A stretch of 33,551 nt of DNA from Candidatus Omnitrophota bacterium (GTDB lineage: Bacteria > Omnitrophota > Gorgyraeia > Zapsychrales > Fredricksoniimonadaceae): the NCBI GenBank assembly GCA_013285735.1, contig JABDGZ010000017.1, forward strand, positions 1-33,551, given 5' to 3'. The stretch's first letter is position 1. Each line of letters starts with the position of its first letter. Shown here piece after piece: positions 1 through 9,275 of the stretch. The notes beneath the pieces are model-generated. The model searched no databases. It had not been told where the DNA came from and was given only the letters and a program-made list of their open reading frames with translations. Made by a program: the position numbers and the translations under genes.

Positions 1-492
1 CATATTATACCCGATAACAATTCCATATTGATAAAGATTATCGCGGCGTTTCATCCGTTCAAAAGAATGAGCAAGAGGTGTCCCCCTTACCCATTGATTA
101 TATTGCATAGAATGCAGATCATCCACCCAAAAATCGTTATCTGTAGCCTGACGGTATAAAAGGCCTGTATCTATCGAGGAGGCATAACCAAAAGCTGGGC
201 CTAATGAGTACACACCCGACGGAGTTTTGCCATCGCCTTCTTTCTTCTGGCCAGGCAAAGCCAAACCATTCCTGCCAATGACGGCACTAACAAAATAGGT
301 GCGATGCCAACTATTCGCCTGCCGCTGCCATGCGCTTAGTTGTGCTTGATTGGAATTTTTATTGATCGGATGAACCACGATGGCCTGGCTAACAGATCCA
401 TCAAGCCTTTGGAGCGCTTGGGGAGTAACAGTAGAGCAGCCGGTCGAAACCAATAGGCTCAGACAGAAAACGATCCTTGAAAACTGACTCAT
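1..492 (-). CDS. L,D-transpeptidase (YkuD/ErfK-like) family lipoprotein, partial; 3' end runs off the window
   Basis: Own translation from ATG at 492 (not in the ORF track): MSQFSRIVFCLSLLVSTGCSTVTPQAL...YFVSAVIGRNGLALPGQKKEGDGKTPSGVYSLGPAFGYA... Lipobox LVSTGC and a GDGKTPSGVY segment typical of YkuD-type enzymes. The catalytic His/Cys region would lie outside the window. Confidence 0.7.
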   Translation of the reverse strand, partial: MSQFSRIVFCLSLLVSTGCSTVTPQALQRLDGSVSQAIVVHPINKNSNQAQLSAWQRQANSWHRTYFVSAVIGRNGLALPGQKKEGDGKTPSGVYSLGPAFGYASSIDTGLLYRQATDNDFWVDDLHSMQYNQWVRGTPLAHSFERMKRRDNLYQYGIVIGYNM

Positions 493-504
493 ATATTATT
501 TAGT

Positions 505-3204
505 TTAATGTATTGAAGCTTTTAACCCAAGAAATTCTTCTAGATTATTCATCGGCTGGATATTGATAATTACCGGCACAAAGCCGGAGGCGTTTTGCAA
601 TTGCGCGAGCATGGCTGTATCCATATGAAATTTAATCTCACCTCCTGAATTTTCTGTCTGTAAATTCAGGTTGGCAGGGGTTAAATTGATACCACCTTCT
701 CTAGGTTTTCTAACTTCCCTCTTTGGTCGACTTATCAAAACTGGTAATTGCGCACTCATGGCCAGATCTGGAACCTTGTACCCCAAAGCTTCTAGTTCAT
801 CTTTTGCAAGTTGAGGGTCTATGGCAGTTGCTATGATCTTCTTCACTTCCTCATTTATTTTAGTTTCACGTGCCTGTGATCTCTCTTCTGCGAGCACTGT
901 GTAGATAATTTCTAAATCAGATTTTGAAATAGATAAGCCAAATTCATGCCGCAATCGTAATAATTTCAATAGCGCCGGGTGCTGTAGAGTATTAACGCCC
1001 AGGCCAGGAGCTTTAAGAACGGCCATTCCATATAACCAATACCTCAGAGCATCTTCATAACCATAAAGTCTTCCATTACAATCTAAGCTCATTGCCAAAA
1101 TTTCTGGTACTGTGCCTCTAAAAGCGACAGTACCTGTTCTTTTATCAACCACCTGGTTCTTTATCAAAATATCTCTTCCTTTTCGATAGATTTTAAACGG
1201 CCCTGCAAAATGAATAGTGAGCCCTTCAAATTGATAAGGATTTTTGGCGCCAGGAAGAAGTCTTTCCTTAGGCACACCCAACGCTTGGGCTAACCGTGTC
1301 AAAATAATTTCTGACTGCCTATAGGTCTCCTCTGTTACATTACCATGGCCTTCAGCAGCATGGATTTCATCCTCACTCAAATAGACCTTCACAGTAATAT
1401 CAAGATCATTTGGCGCACGTCCAAGAATTGCATCGCGTACTGCTCCACCAAATATCACAATATCTTGAAGAACAGGGTCAGGATTTTCTCTAAGGAATTT
1501 AAGAAATCTTTGCATGCGCCCGTCTAGTATATTTAACTTAACTTCACCCTCACGCGAAGCCTCACGAATTCTTTCTTCATCACGCAAGGCCTTACGAATT
1601 TTTTCTTCATCAAATCTTGCAGGAGGTGACGTAGAGACCCATTCTCCATCACTGTCTATTCCATGTTCCCGCCATACAAGCTTCATCCTTTCTTCAATGG
1701 CCATCTTCATTTGATCAATAATTCCTAAATTTCTTAATTCTCTTCGTGCTTTAGCTCGAACAATATTATTCTTATGCTTTAATAGTTTAATCAAAATCTG
1801 AGGACTTTGCTTTGCGAGATATTGATCTAATTTACCTTCTAACACTTTCTCTTTATAACGCCATAATAGCCATTTTAATGTAATGGATACGCGTCTCTCT
1901 GTCGTTTGCATGGCGCTATCAGAAGGGACTACTTCTGTCTCGGAGCCTTTTACCAGAGAATTCATAGCCATATCACCTTGCGGCATGACATTGATCGTTA
2001 ATTTCAAAGTATTACGCAATCTTCTGGCAACTGATGGATAATCCCTAATTAGTTGGGACATGTTATGTAATTCTTCTTTTACCCGCATGATTAAACCACC
2101 GGAAAAATATTTCCTCGCAACTATCTGTTGGTCTCCACAACTGGAACCCAAGGAACAGGGAATTTTATCTTCTTTAATGTAGTTGTAAACGCCTTTTTTA
2201 AAGGCCTTAAGGTATTGTTGATAGATGTATTCTACGTTGTTCTTGTTCTGGATTCCCGCTTTCGCGGGAATGACAAGACCTTGAATCTTATTTTTATCGG
2301 CATATACCTGTTCTAAAATGCTCTCTTTGATTTTATTTTTGTACCATGTGGCTAAAATAAGAGAGTTGTAGACTTGACGTAGTTGGGCGAAATTTTTGTT
2401 TTCGTTGACTTCTTTGGTGAGTTCTGGAATGACGATTTCGCGGACGACTTGGGAGGCGATGGAATGTGTTGGAGAAATGGAATTATGTTTTTGTAAAGAC
2501 AAATAATCCTCTTCAAGCATGACTTTTAATTTACTTTCAACCACATAGGCTGTGCCGGCTTGGGCGTTCTCGTAAACAACTGCTTTATCCGGGATGATCC
2601 AAACTTTATTAAAGGTGTTGACGGGAATATTGGTTGTCCCATATTTCTTTGCTGCTTCTTCGTAAATACGTTTCCAGAATTTCTTGCCTATCTCTCCTTC
2701 AGGATAAACAAGAGACGCTGTGATTTGTTTGAGTATATAGTCTTCAGCAAGCAGGTCCCTGCCCATTTCGGTCAGGCCAAAACTTTGGGGAATAATACGA
2801 TTTTTTTCATATGGACTTAGATTGACCCATAAGTCTTTTTCGGGGATGGTTAGGCTGGCTAGGAAGTATTTGATTAGGCGGGTGGCTTCGATTTTAAGTT
2901 GTTCTTGATTCTGGATTCCCGCTTTCGCGGGAATGACATTGGAATCTTTTAAATTGTCCCCTTGGTCTAAAATAAATTCAAATCTAAACGGATTATCGGG
3001 ATGAACCTTGATGCCTTTTAATATTGCAGGGTTGTATTCAGGACTTAAGTTGACACGTACACCTGGCGCAGGCAAAAAGAATTCTTGAGCGTAAATAGGA
3101 TACGTTCCAAGTACGCTCGTTATAAAAAAACACAAGATGGTAAAGGCTAGTGTTAACTTTTTCACTGTAGTGAAAGTATAGCATTTGTATTTATATACTG
3201 CCAA
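505..3204 (-). CDS. Large secreted modular protein: shared N-terminal module, central poly(A) polymerase head/nucleotidyltransferase-like domain, shared C-terminal module. Start uncertain (TTG 3204 or GTG 3165)
   Basis: 899 aa ORF. Signal peptide-like KKLTLAFTILCFFITSVLGTYPIYAQ; GGAVRDAILGRAPNDLDITV matches the PolyA_pol head motif GG-x-VRD...D-x-D. The N-terminal ~350 aa and C-terminal ~60 aa align to ORF 25119..28568. Confidence 0.75.
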   Translation of the reverse strand: MAVYKYKCYTFTTVKKLTLAFTILCFFITSVLGTYPIYAQEFFLPAPGVRVNLSPEYNPAILKGIKVHPDNPFRFEFILDQGDNLKDSNVIPAKAGIQNQEQLKIEATRLIKYFLASLTIPEKDLWVNLSPYEKNRIIPQSFGLTEMGRDLLAEDYILKQITASLVYPEGEIGKKFWKRIYEEAAKKYGTTNIPVNTFNKVWIIPDKAVVYENAQAGTAYVVESKLKVMLEEDYLSLQKHNSISPTHSIASQVVREIVIPELTKEVNENKNFAQLRQVYNSLILATWYKNKIKESILEQVYADKNKIQGLVIPAKAGIQNKNNVEYIYQQYLKAFKKGVYNYIKEDKIPCSLGSSCGDQQIVARKYFSGGLIMRVKEELHNMSQLIRDYPSVARRLRNTLKLTINVMPQGDMAMNSLVKGSETEVVPSDSAMQTTERRVSITLKWLLWRYKEKVLEGKLDQYLAKQSPQILIKLLKHKNNIVRAKARRELRNLGIIDQMKMAIEERMKLVWREHGIDSDGEWVSTSPPARFDEEKIRKALRDEERIREASREGEVKLNILDGRMQRFLKFLRENPDPVLQDIVIFGGAVRDAILGRAPNDLDITVKVYLSEDEIHAAEGHGNVTEETYRQSEIILTRLAQALGVPKERLLPGAKNPYQFEGLTIHFAGPFKIYRKGRDILIKNQVVDKRTGTVAFRGTVPEILAMSLDCNGRLYGYEDALRYWLYGMAVLKAPGLGVNTLQHPALLKLLRLRHEFGLSISKSDLEIIYTVLAEERSQARETKINEEVKKIIATAIDPQLAKDELEALGYKVPDLAMSAQLPVLISRPKREVRKPREGGINLTPANLNLQTENSGGEIKFHMDTAMLAQLQNASGFVPVIINIQPMNNLEEFLGLKASIH
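2248..2275. repeat. dRS3-like palindromic element, copy 1 (in frame in 899-aa CDS)
   Basis: CTGGATTCCCGCTTTCGCGGGAATGACA; encodes VIPAKAGIQ on minus. Confidence 0.95.
2911..2938. repeat. dRS3-like palindromic element, copy 2 (in frame in 899-aa CDS)
   Basis: Same 28 nt; encodes VIPAKAGIQ. Confidence 0.95.
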
Positions 3205-3209
3205 TTGGG

Positions 3210-4448
3210 TTAGGCTTGTTCCCGGGGGGACATCCAGTTTTTACCGCCTAGGATGCGGGCGACTAGCATCGTACAAATATTGTCACCTGTAGCATTTACC
3301 ATTGTTGCTGGAGGATCAACCAGGGTGCCGACCATGGATATAATCGGCAGCGCATCCACCGGAAAACCATACATGGTGACAATCATCAGTTCGCCTAAAA
3401 ATCCTCCACCTGGAATACCGCTCATCACTGTCCCGCTTAAAAGAGCAATGCCAATAGCTTTGGCCAGAGTGGACAGACCTACAAAGGGGATATGAAATAA
3501 ACCAAACAACAATGCAATTTTTAAGATAGCTGACAAACAAGAACCTTCCAGGTGAAGCGTCGCACCACCTATTGGGATAATGACCTCACGCAATTCTTCG
3601 GGAACACCGATGCGTTTGGCAGCCTCCATGTTGGCAGGAATTGAGGCAATGCTGCTGCCTGTCCCCCACGAGATAAAAGCCACAGGCATAATGTTTTTCC
3701 AAAATGTTTTAACTCCCCAAGGCCCACCGGCCAAATAAGCATATATCGAAAAAGCCACGCCAAAATAAGCAAAGGCCACCGGATAATAAAGTTGCACCGC
3801 ACGCACATAGGTACCTAAAAGTTGAGGGCCAAATACGCCCACCAAATAGGCAAAATAAGCCCCTAAGCCAATTGGCGCATATAACATAATGATACTAATC
3901 ATTTTCTCCATGACCTGATTACCTGCCTTTAAAAAATCTACAAAGGCACGGGCTTTGGTACCTGCAGCTGAGGCTGCAATCCCCAGCAGTAAAGAAAAAA
4001 TGATCAAGGGCAGCATGCTCTTTTTAGAAAAAAGATCGGAAAAATCCCCCACTGTCAATGCTTTGACCATGGTATCTGACATGCTGGCACCCTGAGTGTC
4101 CACGGCAGCATGCAACTGAAGACTAACACCAAGTGCCGGCGGATAGAGTTGGGTCGCGATGATCATCAAGATACATGCAATGATCCCAGTCACAATAAAA
4201 ACCACCATCATCCATGTAAAAATAGTCCTCAAACGTTTTAGATCAGTCATTGAAGCGACAGTCGATGATAGGGAAAAGAAAACCAGCGGGACAACAATGG
4301 TGAAAAGTAAATTAAGAAAAACATCACCAAAGGGTTTAAAGACAACTGCTTTTTCTTTTAAAATCAGTCCTAACACGCAGCCGATTGATATAGCGCCGAG
4401 AAGGATTAAGGATGTAGAGTAGTGTTTTAAAAAAGATGATTTTTTCAT
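3210..4448 (-). CDS. Dicarboxylate/amino acid:cation symporter (DAACS family)
   Basis: MKKSSFLKHYSTSLILLG...; SWGTGSSIASIPANMEAAKRIGV and GTLVDPPATMVNATGDNICTMLVAR are DAACS signatures. Start corrected from ORF 4505, which extends upstream through the palindromic repeat. Confidence 0.9.
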   Translation of the reverse strand: MKKSSFLKHYSTSLILLGAISIGCVLGLILKEKAVVFKPFGDVFLNLLFTIVVPLVFFSLSSTVASMTDLKRLRTIFTWMMVVFIVTGIIACILMIIATQLYPPALGVSLQLHAAVDTQGASMSDTMVKALTVGDFSDLFSKKSMLPLIIFSLLLGIAASAAGTKARAFVDFLKAGNQVMEKMISIIMLYAPIGLGAYFAYLVGVFGPQLLGTYVRAVQLYYPVAFAYFGVAFSIYAYLAGGPWGVKTFWKNIMPVAFISWGTGSSIASIPANMEAAKRIGVPEELREVIIPIGGATLHLEGSCLSAILKIALLFGLFHIPFVGLSTLAKAIGIALLSGTVMSGIPGGGFLGELMIVTMYGFPVDALPIISMVGTLVDPPATMVNATGDNICTMLVARILGGKNWMSPREQA

Positions 4449-4450
4449 AA

Positions 4451-4477
4451 TGGATTCCCGCTTTCGCGGGAATGACA
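4451..4477. repeat. dRS3-like palindromic element, copy 3 (NUDIX / DAACS spacer)
   Basis: TGGATTCCCGCTTTCGCGGGAATGACA; ends 2 nt before the DAACS start codon. Confidence 0.95.
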
Positions 4478-4482
4478 GCACC

Positions 4483-4974
4483 CTATAACCACCCGCAAAA
4501 GGCAAGGGTGCAGATGCTTTTGGCGTCCATGAGTTTTCCTTGAGACAATAGTTTTCGCACCTTTTGTTTGGTCATTGGTATGGTTTCAATGACCTCATAC
4601 TCTTCTGGTTGGGCTTGGGTCAAGGTTAACTCTTCGGCCTTAAAAATATGGATGATTTCTGTGGAATAACCAGGCACTGGATAAATGGAACCCAATTTTG
4701 TTAATTTTTTCGTTAAAAGGCCGGTTTCTTCCAGCAATTCCCGACGGGCACAAGTGGCGATGCGTTCATTAGGATCAAGCGTACCGGCAGGCAGTTCATA
4801 AATATATTTTTTGAGCGCCGGACGGAATTGACGCATCATGACCACGGTGTCCTTGTTCAAGAATGGCGCTATGATAACAGCACCAGGATGATTGATAAAG
4901 GTGATGCGGACGGTGCGGCCGTTGGGAAGTTTAACGGATTGGTTGCGTCGGACGTCTAGTTTTCTTCGAGGCAT
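4483..4974 (-). CDS. NUDIX hydrolase (ADP-ribose pyrophosphatase-like)
   Basis: Nudix box GTLDPNERIATCARRELLEETGL. Confidence 0.9.
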   Translation of the reverse strand: MPRRKLDVRRNQSVKLPNGRTVRITFINHPGAVIIAPFLNKDTVVMMRQFRPALKKYIYELPAGTLDPNERIATCARRELLEETGLLTKKLTKLGSIYPVPGYSTEIIHIFKAEELTLTQAQPEEYEVIETIPMTKQKVRKLLSQGKLMDAKSICTLAFCGWL

Positions 4975-4985
4975 GACTGAGTATA

Positions 4986-5013
4986 CTGGATTCCCGCTTT
5001 CGCGGGAATGACA
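4986..5013. repeat. dRS3-like palindromic element, copy 4 (GST / NUDIX spacer)
   Basis: CTGGATTCCCGCTTTCGCGGGAATGACA. Confidence 0.95.
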
Positions 5014-5024
5014 ATTTGTTTTAA

Positions 5025-5609
5025 TTATACCACCGGGACTGTTTGGGACATGCTTGGGATTATTGAAATTTCATCGAACCACCGGTGTAAAGCATCCTGT
5101 ACTTTTAAGCGAGGCAAGCGAAAATGAATATACCCAATGGCACAAGCCACTGAGACAGAAGCTAAATCAAACTTCCTTAATTTAGGTAAATTCTTTTGAA
5201 TATACGCATACGCGGATAGAATATTTTTTTCTTGTAGATCTGTAAAATCTTTATTGAAATCGTGGGAATGCCGTACCTTTTCCATATAAAGATTAATGGC
5301 CACCCCCATTAAATCATCAGCAAAAGCTTCCCACTTTAAAACTTCAATACGCTTCTCTGCTTGCTGCGGAATCATCATAACCCTATCATTTAACCCATCC
5401 AAATACTGACAGATAACAGGACTATCAAAGACCGTTGTTCCATTGTCCAAAATCAGCGTCGGAACCTTTCCCAAAGGATTGGCCTCTAAAAGACGGTGGG
5501 ATTTCTTTTGCAGGTCTTCATCAATTAAATCCAATGGGATATTCTTTTCCAGGGCAATCACCCTGACCTTACGGGCATAGGGAGAGCGTTTGGTGTAAAG
5601 CAATTTCAT
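5025..5609 (-). CDS. Glutathione S-transferase family protein
   Basis: MKLLYTKRSPYARKVRVIALEKNI...NPLGKVPTLILDNGTTVFDSPVICQYLD; thioredoxin-fold GST N-domain. Confidence 0.85.
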   Translation of the reverse strand: MKLLYTKRSPYARKVRVIALEKNIPLDLIDEDLQKKSHRLLEANPLGKVPTLILDNGTTVFDSPVICQYLDGLNDRVMMIPQQAEKRIEVLKWEAFADDLMGVAINLYMEKVRHSHDFNKDFTDLQEKNILSAYAYIQKNLPKLRKFDLASVSVACAIGYIHFRLPRLKVQDALHRWFDEISIIPSMSQTVPVV

Positions 5610-5684
5610 AGACGATCCTTTCCTTGAGATGACTTGGGTATATTACACCTCTTGAAAGGAAGAATCAACTCCAGGAAGGAATAA

Positions 5685-6674
5685 TTATTGCTGCGGCTTG
5701 TAAATTGCTGATCCCATGGCATTTTTAAACGCTTGCCAACTTTTTGATGATTCGTCCAAACGCCAATCCCTCTCTTTGTTGACATTAAACCAATAAAATG
5801 CACTAATTTTGGGATAGCTCAATTCAATCTTACTAAAAGCATCTTTGATCCATTGGGCTTTATCAAAAGAAGAGACATCCGCTTTTGCGGCCCCGATTTC
5901 GCTGAGCATGATGGGTTTGTCTCCAAAAATTTCAGGATGCCCTGTGATCACCCTGTACATTTTATTAAAAACTCCGTCGAAATCTTGGCCCTTCCAATTG
6001 TATCCATCAATACCGATCCAATCTACAAAATTGGGCCCGGGATAATATTTGGGAATCACATCAATAAAATACGGCTCAAAATTAAGCGCCCAAACAAACT
6101 GAACATTATCAGCCCCCTGAGCTTTAAATATAGAGTAAATACGGATGTAGGCTTTCTTATAGTCTTCAGGAAAATCTTGCCATGGGTACCATTTAAAATT
6201 AGGGATGGTCCTGACAGGGTTATCATTCTGGATCATTTCATGGCCAAATCGCAACCGGATAATTTTACCGTACGCCTTCATGGCTTTGGCATAACTGATA
6301 ATATAATTATCAAGCTTTCCTTCATTGATCTTATCAAAAGGAGTTACCTGATGACCATCCTTAAGCCCGGCATCTCCCCACGGCTCCCAGGTTAACATGG
6401 GAATAATGCGGGAAGGAACATTCTGCTTTAAGCTGCTCAATGGAAATTCCGGCAAGTCCCCGGTATCTGCATTGAATCCTAAAAACCAATTTAAGGCATC
6501 AATTTGTCTTCCTAATTTATTTTCAAATGCCTCTATTGTCTTACGCGCAGGTATGACGCCATCTACAGAAAATGCCGCGACCCCCACCTCAACATTGCGG
6601 GAGAATGCCGCCGTTGAATAACTCAAACTACATACTAAGAATACGACTATGCCAATTATTTTATGACGGAACAT
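5685..6674 (-). CDS. Secreted GH26-like glycoside hydrolase (beta-mannanase-type)
   Basis: Signal peptide; LTWEPWG, IIRLRFGHEM, DWIGIDGYN, PIMLSEIGA as in GH26. Confidence 0.75.
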   Translation of the reverse strand: MFRHKIIGIVVFLVCSLSYSTAAFSRNVEVGVAAFSVDGVIPARKTIEAFENKLGRQIDALNWFLGFNADTGDLPEFPLSSLKQNVPSRIIPMLTWEPWGDAGLKDGHQVTPFDKINEGKLDNYIISYAKAMKAYGKIIRLRFGHEMIQNDNPVRTIPNFKWYPWQDFPEDYKKAYIRIYSIFKAQGADNVQFVWALNFEPYFIDVIPKYYPGPNFVDWIGIDGYNWKGQDFDGVFNKMYRVITGHPEIFGDKPIMLSEIGAAKADVSSFDKAQWIKDAFSKIELSYPKISAFYWFNVNKERDWRLDESSKSWQAFKNAMGSAIYKPQQ

Positions 6675-6691
6675 TATTAAAACCTAAAAAG

Positions 6692-7192
6692 TTATTTTTT
6701 AAATTTGTTATAAAATTTAATGGCTGCATCGCAGGAACGTTGATAGACATACACAGGATTAAATAAAGCTGAAAAAAAGAGTGCCACCAGGATACCAAAA
6801 GAAACTTCTAAAAAACGATACTCAGCTGTCGTCCAGGGAGAAGAGGAATTTCCGGTCAACATAACAATAGCAACCGTCACCGCAGCTATACGATAGCTTT
6901 CTATCAATCTTAAAACCGCACAAACCAAAACGACCAGCCCAAGGCCCAAACCAAATGACCATACATGATAACCCCCAAGGGCTAAAAATAGTCCGCCCAC
7001 CAAGGCTCCTACAAAGGTGCCGACTACCCTCATCCAGGATGCACTAATCGTCGCCTTGGCATCGGATTGCATGACAACGATCGCACTCATCACTGCCCAA
7101 AAACTCTGCGGCAATTTGAACCATTGCGCAAGATACAGACAGCTTACCGCGGTAATCGCCGTTATAAATGCCTGCTTGATGATTGCTTTCAT
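6692..7192 (-). CDS. FUSC/aromatic acid exporter-like membrane protein
   Basis: Multi-TM; WAVMSAIVVMQSDAKATISASWMRVVGTFVGALVGG is typical of FUSC/ArAE proteins. Confidence 0.75.
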   Translation of the reverse strand: MKAIIKQAFITAITAVSCLYLAQWFKLPQSFWAVMSAIVVMQSDAKATISASWMRVVGTFVGALVGGLFLALGGYHVWSFGLGLGLVVLVCAVLRLIESYRIAAVTVAIVMLTGNSSSPWTTAEYRFLEVSFGILVALFFSALFNPVYVYQRSCDAAIKFYNKFKK

Positions 7193-7196
7193 ATCA

Positions 7197-8612
7197 TTAT
7201 TGCTGAAGCTCTAAGACAACCCACGCGGCATTGTCTAATGGAAAATTACCCAGGGTCGTCCGGGCAGAGGTCAAGATCTTTTCAGGGTAGCCCAACAATT
7301 TCAGAGGCATTGAAATGGTAACTTCATTAGGACTCCTGTTGATCTGCACTACCCCTTGCTCTAAACGCTTGTTCTGGTCATAAACACTATAACTTAAAAC
7401 ACCCAGACGCACATTAATTTTAGGCATTTGCCCAAAAGGTGTTTTACTGCTGTACCCAAAGAAATAAATAGATGCTTCCACATCTTGCGCCAAAGGCTTT
7501 GAAAGCCCTATGGTGACAACCAGATTGTCTGTTTCCCAACGTAAAGATTTCCAATCAACCCCCACAAAGGCAGAGCGTTCACGGTCATTCAATTCTTCCG
7601 GCAATTCCGTCGTCGACATAAATTCTTTCTGCCCTGAAACGAGAGCGACATTTTCGTTCAAACGCAGTTTCAACGGCGGAAAATCACCAAAAAGTTCATT
7701 GAATTTTACAAAAGATAAAAGATATTGGCGGCTTGAAAGAAACTGGGTCTGATGCGCCTCCAAAGCTTTTTTCTTGTTCACTATCTGTGCTACAGTTAAA
7801 TGATATTGTTTCCATATCTCGTCACTGACTAAAGCATCCGGCGGTGTCAGGTACTTCTCTGGATGGAATCCTTTAGGTTTAGGCCATGTCAGATAATGGA
7901 TAAGGTACGGATATAATTGGACCCCCTCCATTTTTTCATCCCAAAGAGCCACCCGCAAATACAAATACAGGGCTAAGTGATCTCCATTATGGTCTGCCGG
8001 ATGAGAAACAAAAATCTTGGTTGGTTTAAAATCCCTTAAAATTGACCTTAGATCCTGGACGATTTCTTCGCCCTTATAGGGCGCGCCGAAGCGATAGGCG
8101 TTTTTATAAGGGACTGCAATGACCCGGGTCATAAGACTTCTATACGGAGGGCGCTGGTTCCAATGATAATACCAGATATTTAACGTACCAAAATCCGGAT
8201 AACCCAAAAATATCAAATTCTTGGGATCCACTCCTAAAATTTGAGAGGCATTTACCGCCTCATCATGCCGCACTAATCCCATTGTTTCCACCGCACCAGG
8301 AAAAATCACCGGATGTTTGCGGTAAAGGAAAAAAGACCATTGATTACTGTCCCCGTTGGTCAGGAAAACTACCTTGATAGGAAGTTGCTGGGCCACGGCC
8401 TGCTGGATCACACCACCCGCCCCTAAAACTTCATCATCCGGATGAGGAGCAAGCACCAAGATACGGTCATCTTTTGATAAGAACAAATTATTGTTAAACG
8501 GTCCATGGGCGAAGGCCACGGTGCTGAGAAAACAAAGCAACATCGTTGCCATTAAAGAGATTGCCACGCCCTGCTTCGCAGGGCTCGCAATGACACTATA
8601 TGGTTTTGACAT
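7197..8612 (-). CDS. Secreted PIG-L/LmbE family deacetylase
   Basis: ILVLAPHPDDEVLGAGGVI, SHPADHNGDH. Likely start MSKPYS at 8612 rather than 8648; the N-terminus contains repeat-encoded VIASPAKQGVAIS. Confidence 0.85.
   Translation of the reverse strand: MSKPYSVIASPAKQGVAISLMATMLLCFLSTVAFAHGPFNNNLFLSKDDRILVLAPHPDDEVLGAGGVIQQAVAQQLPIKVVFLTNGDSNQWSFFLYRKHPVIFPGAVETMGLVRHDEAVNASQILGVDPKNLIFLGYPDFGTLNIWYYHWNQRPPYRSLMTRVIAVPYKNAYRFGAPYKGEEIVQDLRSILRDFKPTKIFVSHPADHNGDHLALYLYLRVALWDEKMEGVQLYPYLIHYLTWPKPKGFHPEKYLTPPDALVSDEIWKQYHLTVAQIVNKKKALEAHQTQFLSSRQYLLSFVKFNELFGDFPPLKLRLNENVALVSGQKEFMSTTELPEELNDRERSAFVGVDWKSLRWETDNLVVTIGLSKPLAQDVEASIYFFGYSSKTPFGQMPKINVRLGVLSYSVYDQNKRLEQGVVQINRSPNEVTISMPLKLLGYPEKILTSARTTLGNFPLDNAAWVVLELQQ
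8559..8594. repeat. Second palindromic family (GATTGC...GCAATGAC), copy A, in PIG-L N-terminus
   Basis: GATTGCCACGCCCTGCTTCGCAGGGCTCGCAATGAC; encodes VIASPAKQGVAIS on minus. Confidence 0.85.
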
Positions 8613-9246
8613 ATAACAGCGAATGATAATGCTCCTCCTTTCCATCACGGATTAAAATCATGGGGTAACGCTCACGGACCACGAAACCTTGGGACTCAAA
8701 AAAAGCACCAGCGGCTTTATTTGCGTCATGGACCGACGCTGCCAGCTCGGTGATACCTTTTCCCAGCGCATGCACGACCAGAGCACCTACCAAACTCCGC
8801 CCCACCTGCTGACCGCGAAAATCCCCCGCGATGCCGATATGCAGATGCCCTTGATGACTATGAAAAGATTTCTTGCGCCAAACAAAGATCCTTCGCCAAT
8901 TCTTTAACGACCCACGCAAGATCTGATGAATTTCAGAACGAAAAAAAATACCGCGTTTAAAAGCTTTGATCAGCAATGCAGGCATTAAAAGCCAAAACAT
9001 CACCAGCCCATAACTGCGGTTATCCATGCAGCCATTGATATAGCCGACCACTCGACCATCACACTCAGCAACAAAGGTCGATTGAGGCTCATAATCCGTA
9101 TAATACTTAGTCAGCAAATCCTCAGCCACCTCACGATCGGGAAAAAAATTCTCAATGGGGCCGCCGCGATCTGCCACATCACAACAGAGTGTGCGTAAAG
9201 CTGTCCGATCTTCCGTTCTATAAGGCCTAATATTTATTTTATTCAT
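8596..9246 (-). CDS. GNAT family N-acetyltransferase
   Basis: HIGIAGDFRGQQVGRSLVGALVVHALGKGITELAASVHDANKAAGAFFESQGF; acetyl-CoA binding and C-terminal GNAT motifs. Confidence 0.85.
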   Translation of the reverse strand: MNKINIRPYRTEDRTALRTLCCDVADRGGPIENFFPDREVAEDLLTKYYTDYEPQSTFVAECDGRVVGYINGCMDNRSYGLVMFWLLMPALLIKAFKRGIFFRSEIHQILRGSLKNWRRIFVWRKKSFHSHQGHLHIGIAGDFRGQQVGRSLVGALVVHALGKGITELAASVHDANKAAGAFFESQGFVVRERYPMILIRDGKEEHYHSLLYVKTI

Positions 9247-9275
9247 AAAAATTTATGAGAGAATAGTAAAGGCTT

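Noticed and set aside
3160-3175. Small palindrome TTTCACT-GT-AGTGAAA near the start of the 899-aa CDS
   Set aside because: Short and overlapping the uncertain start codon; no supporting second copy, so not called as an operator.
5853-6395. 180-aa plus-strand ORF (and 5845..6045, 6397..6621)
   Set aside because: Antisense to the GH26-like CDS; no recognisable motifs; arises from codon bias of the real gene.
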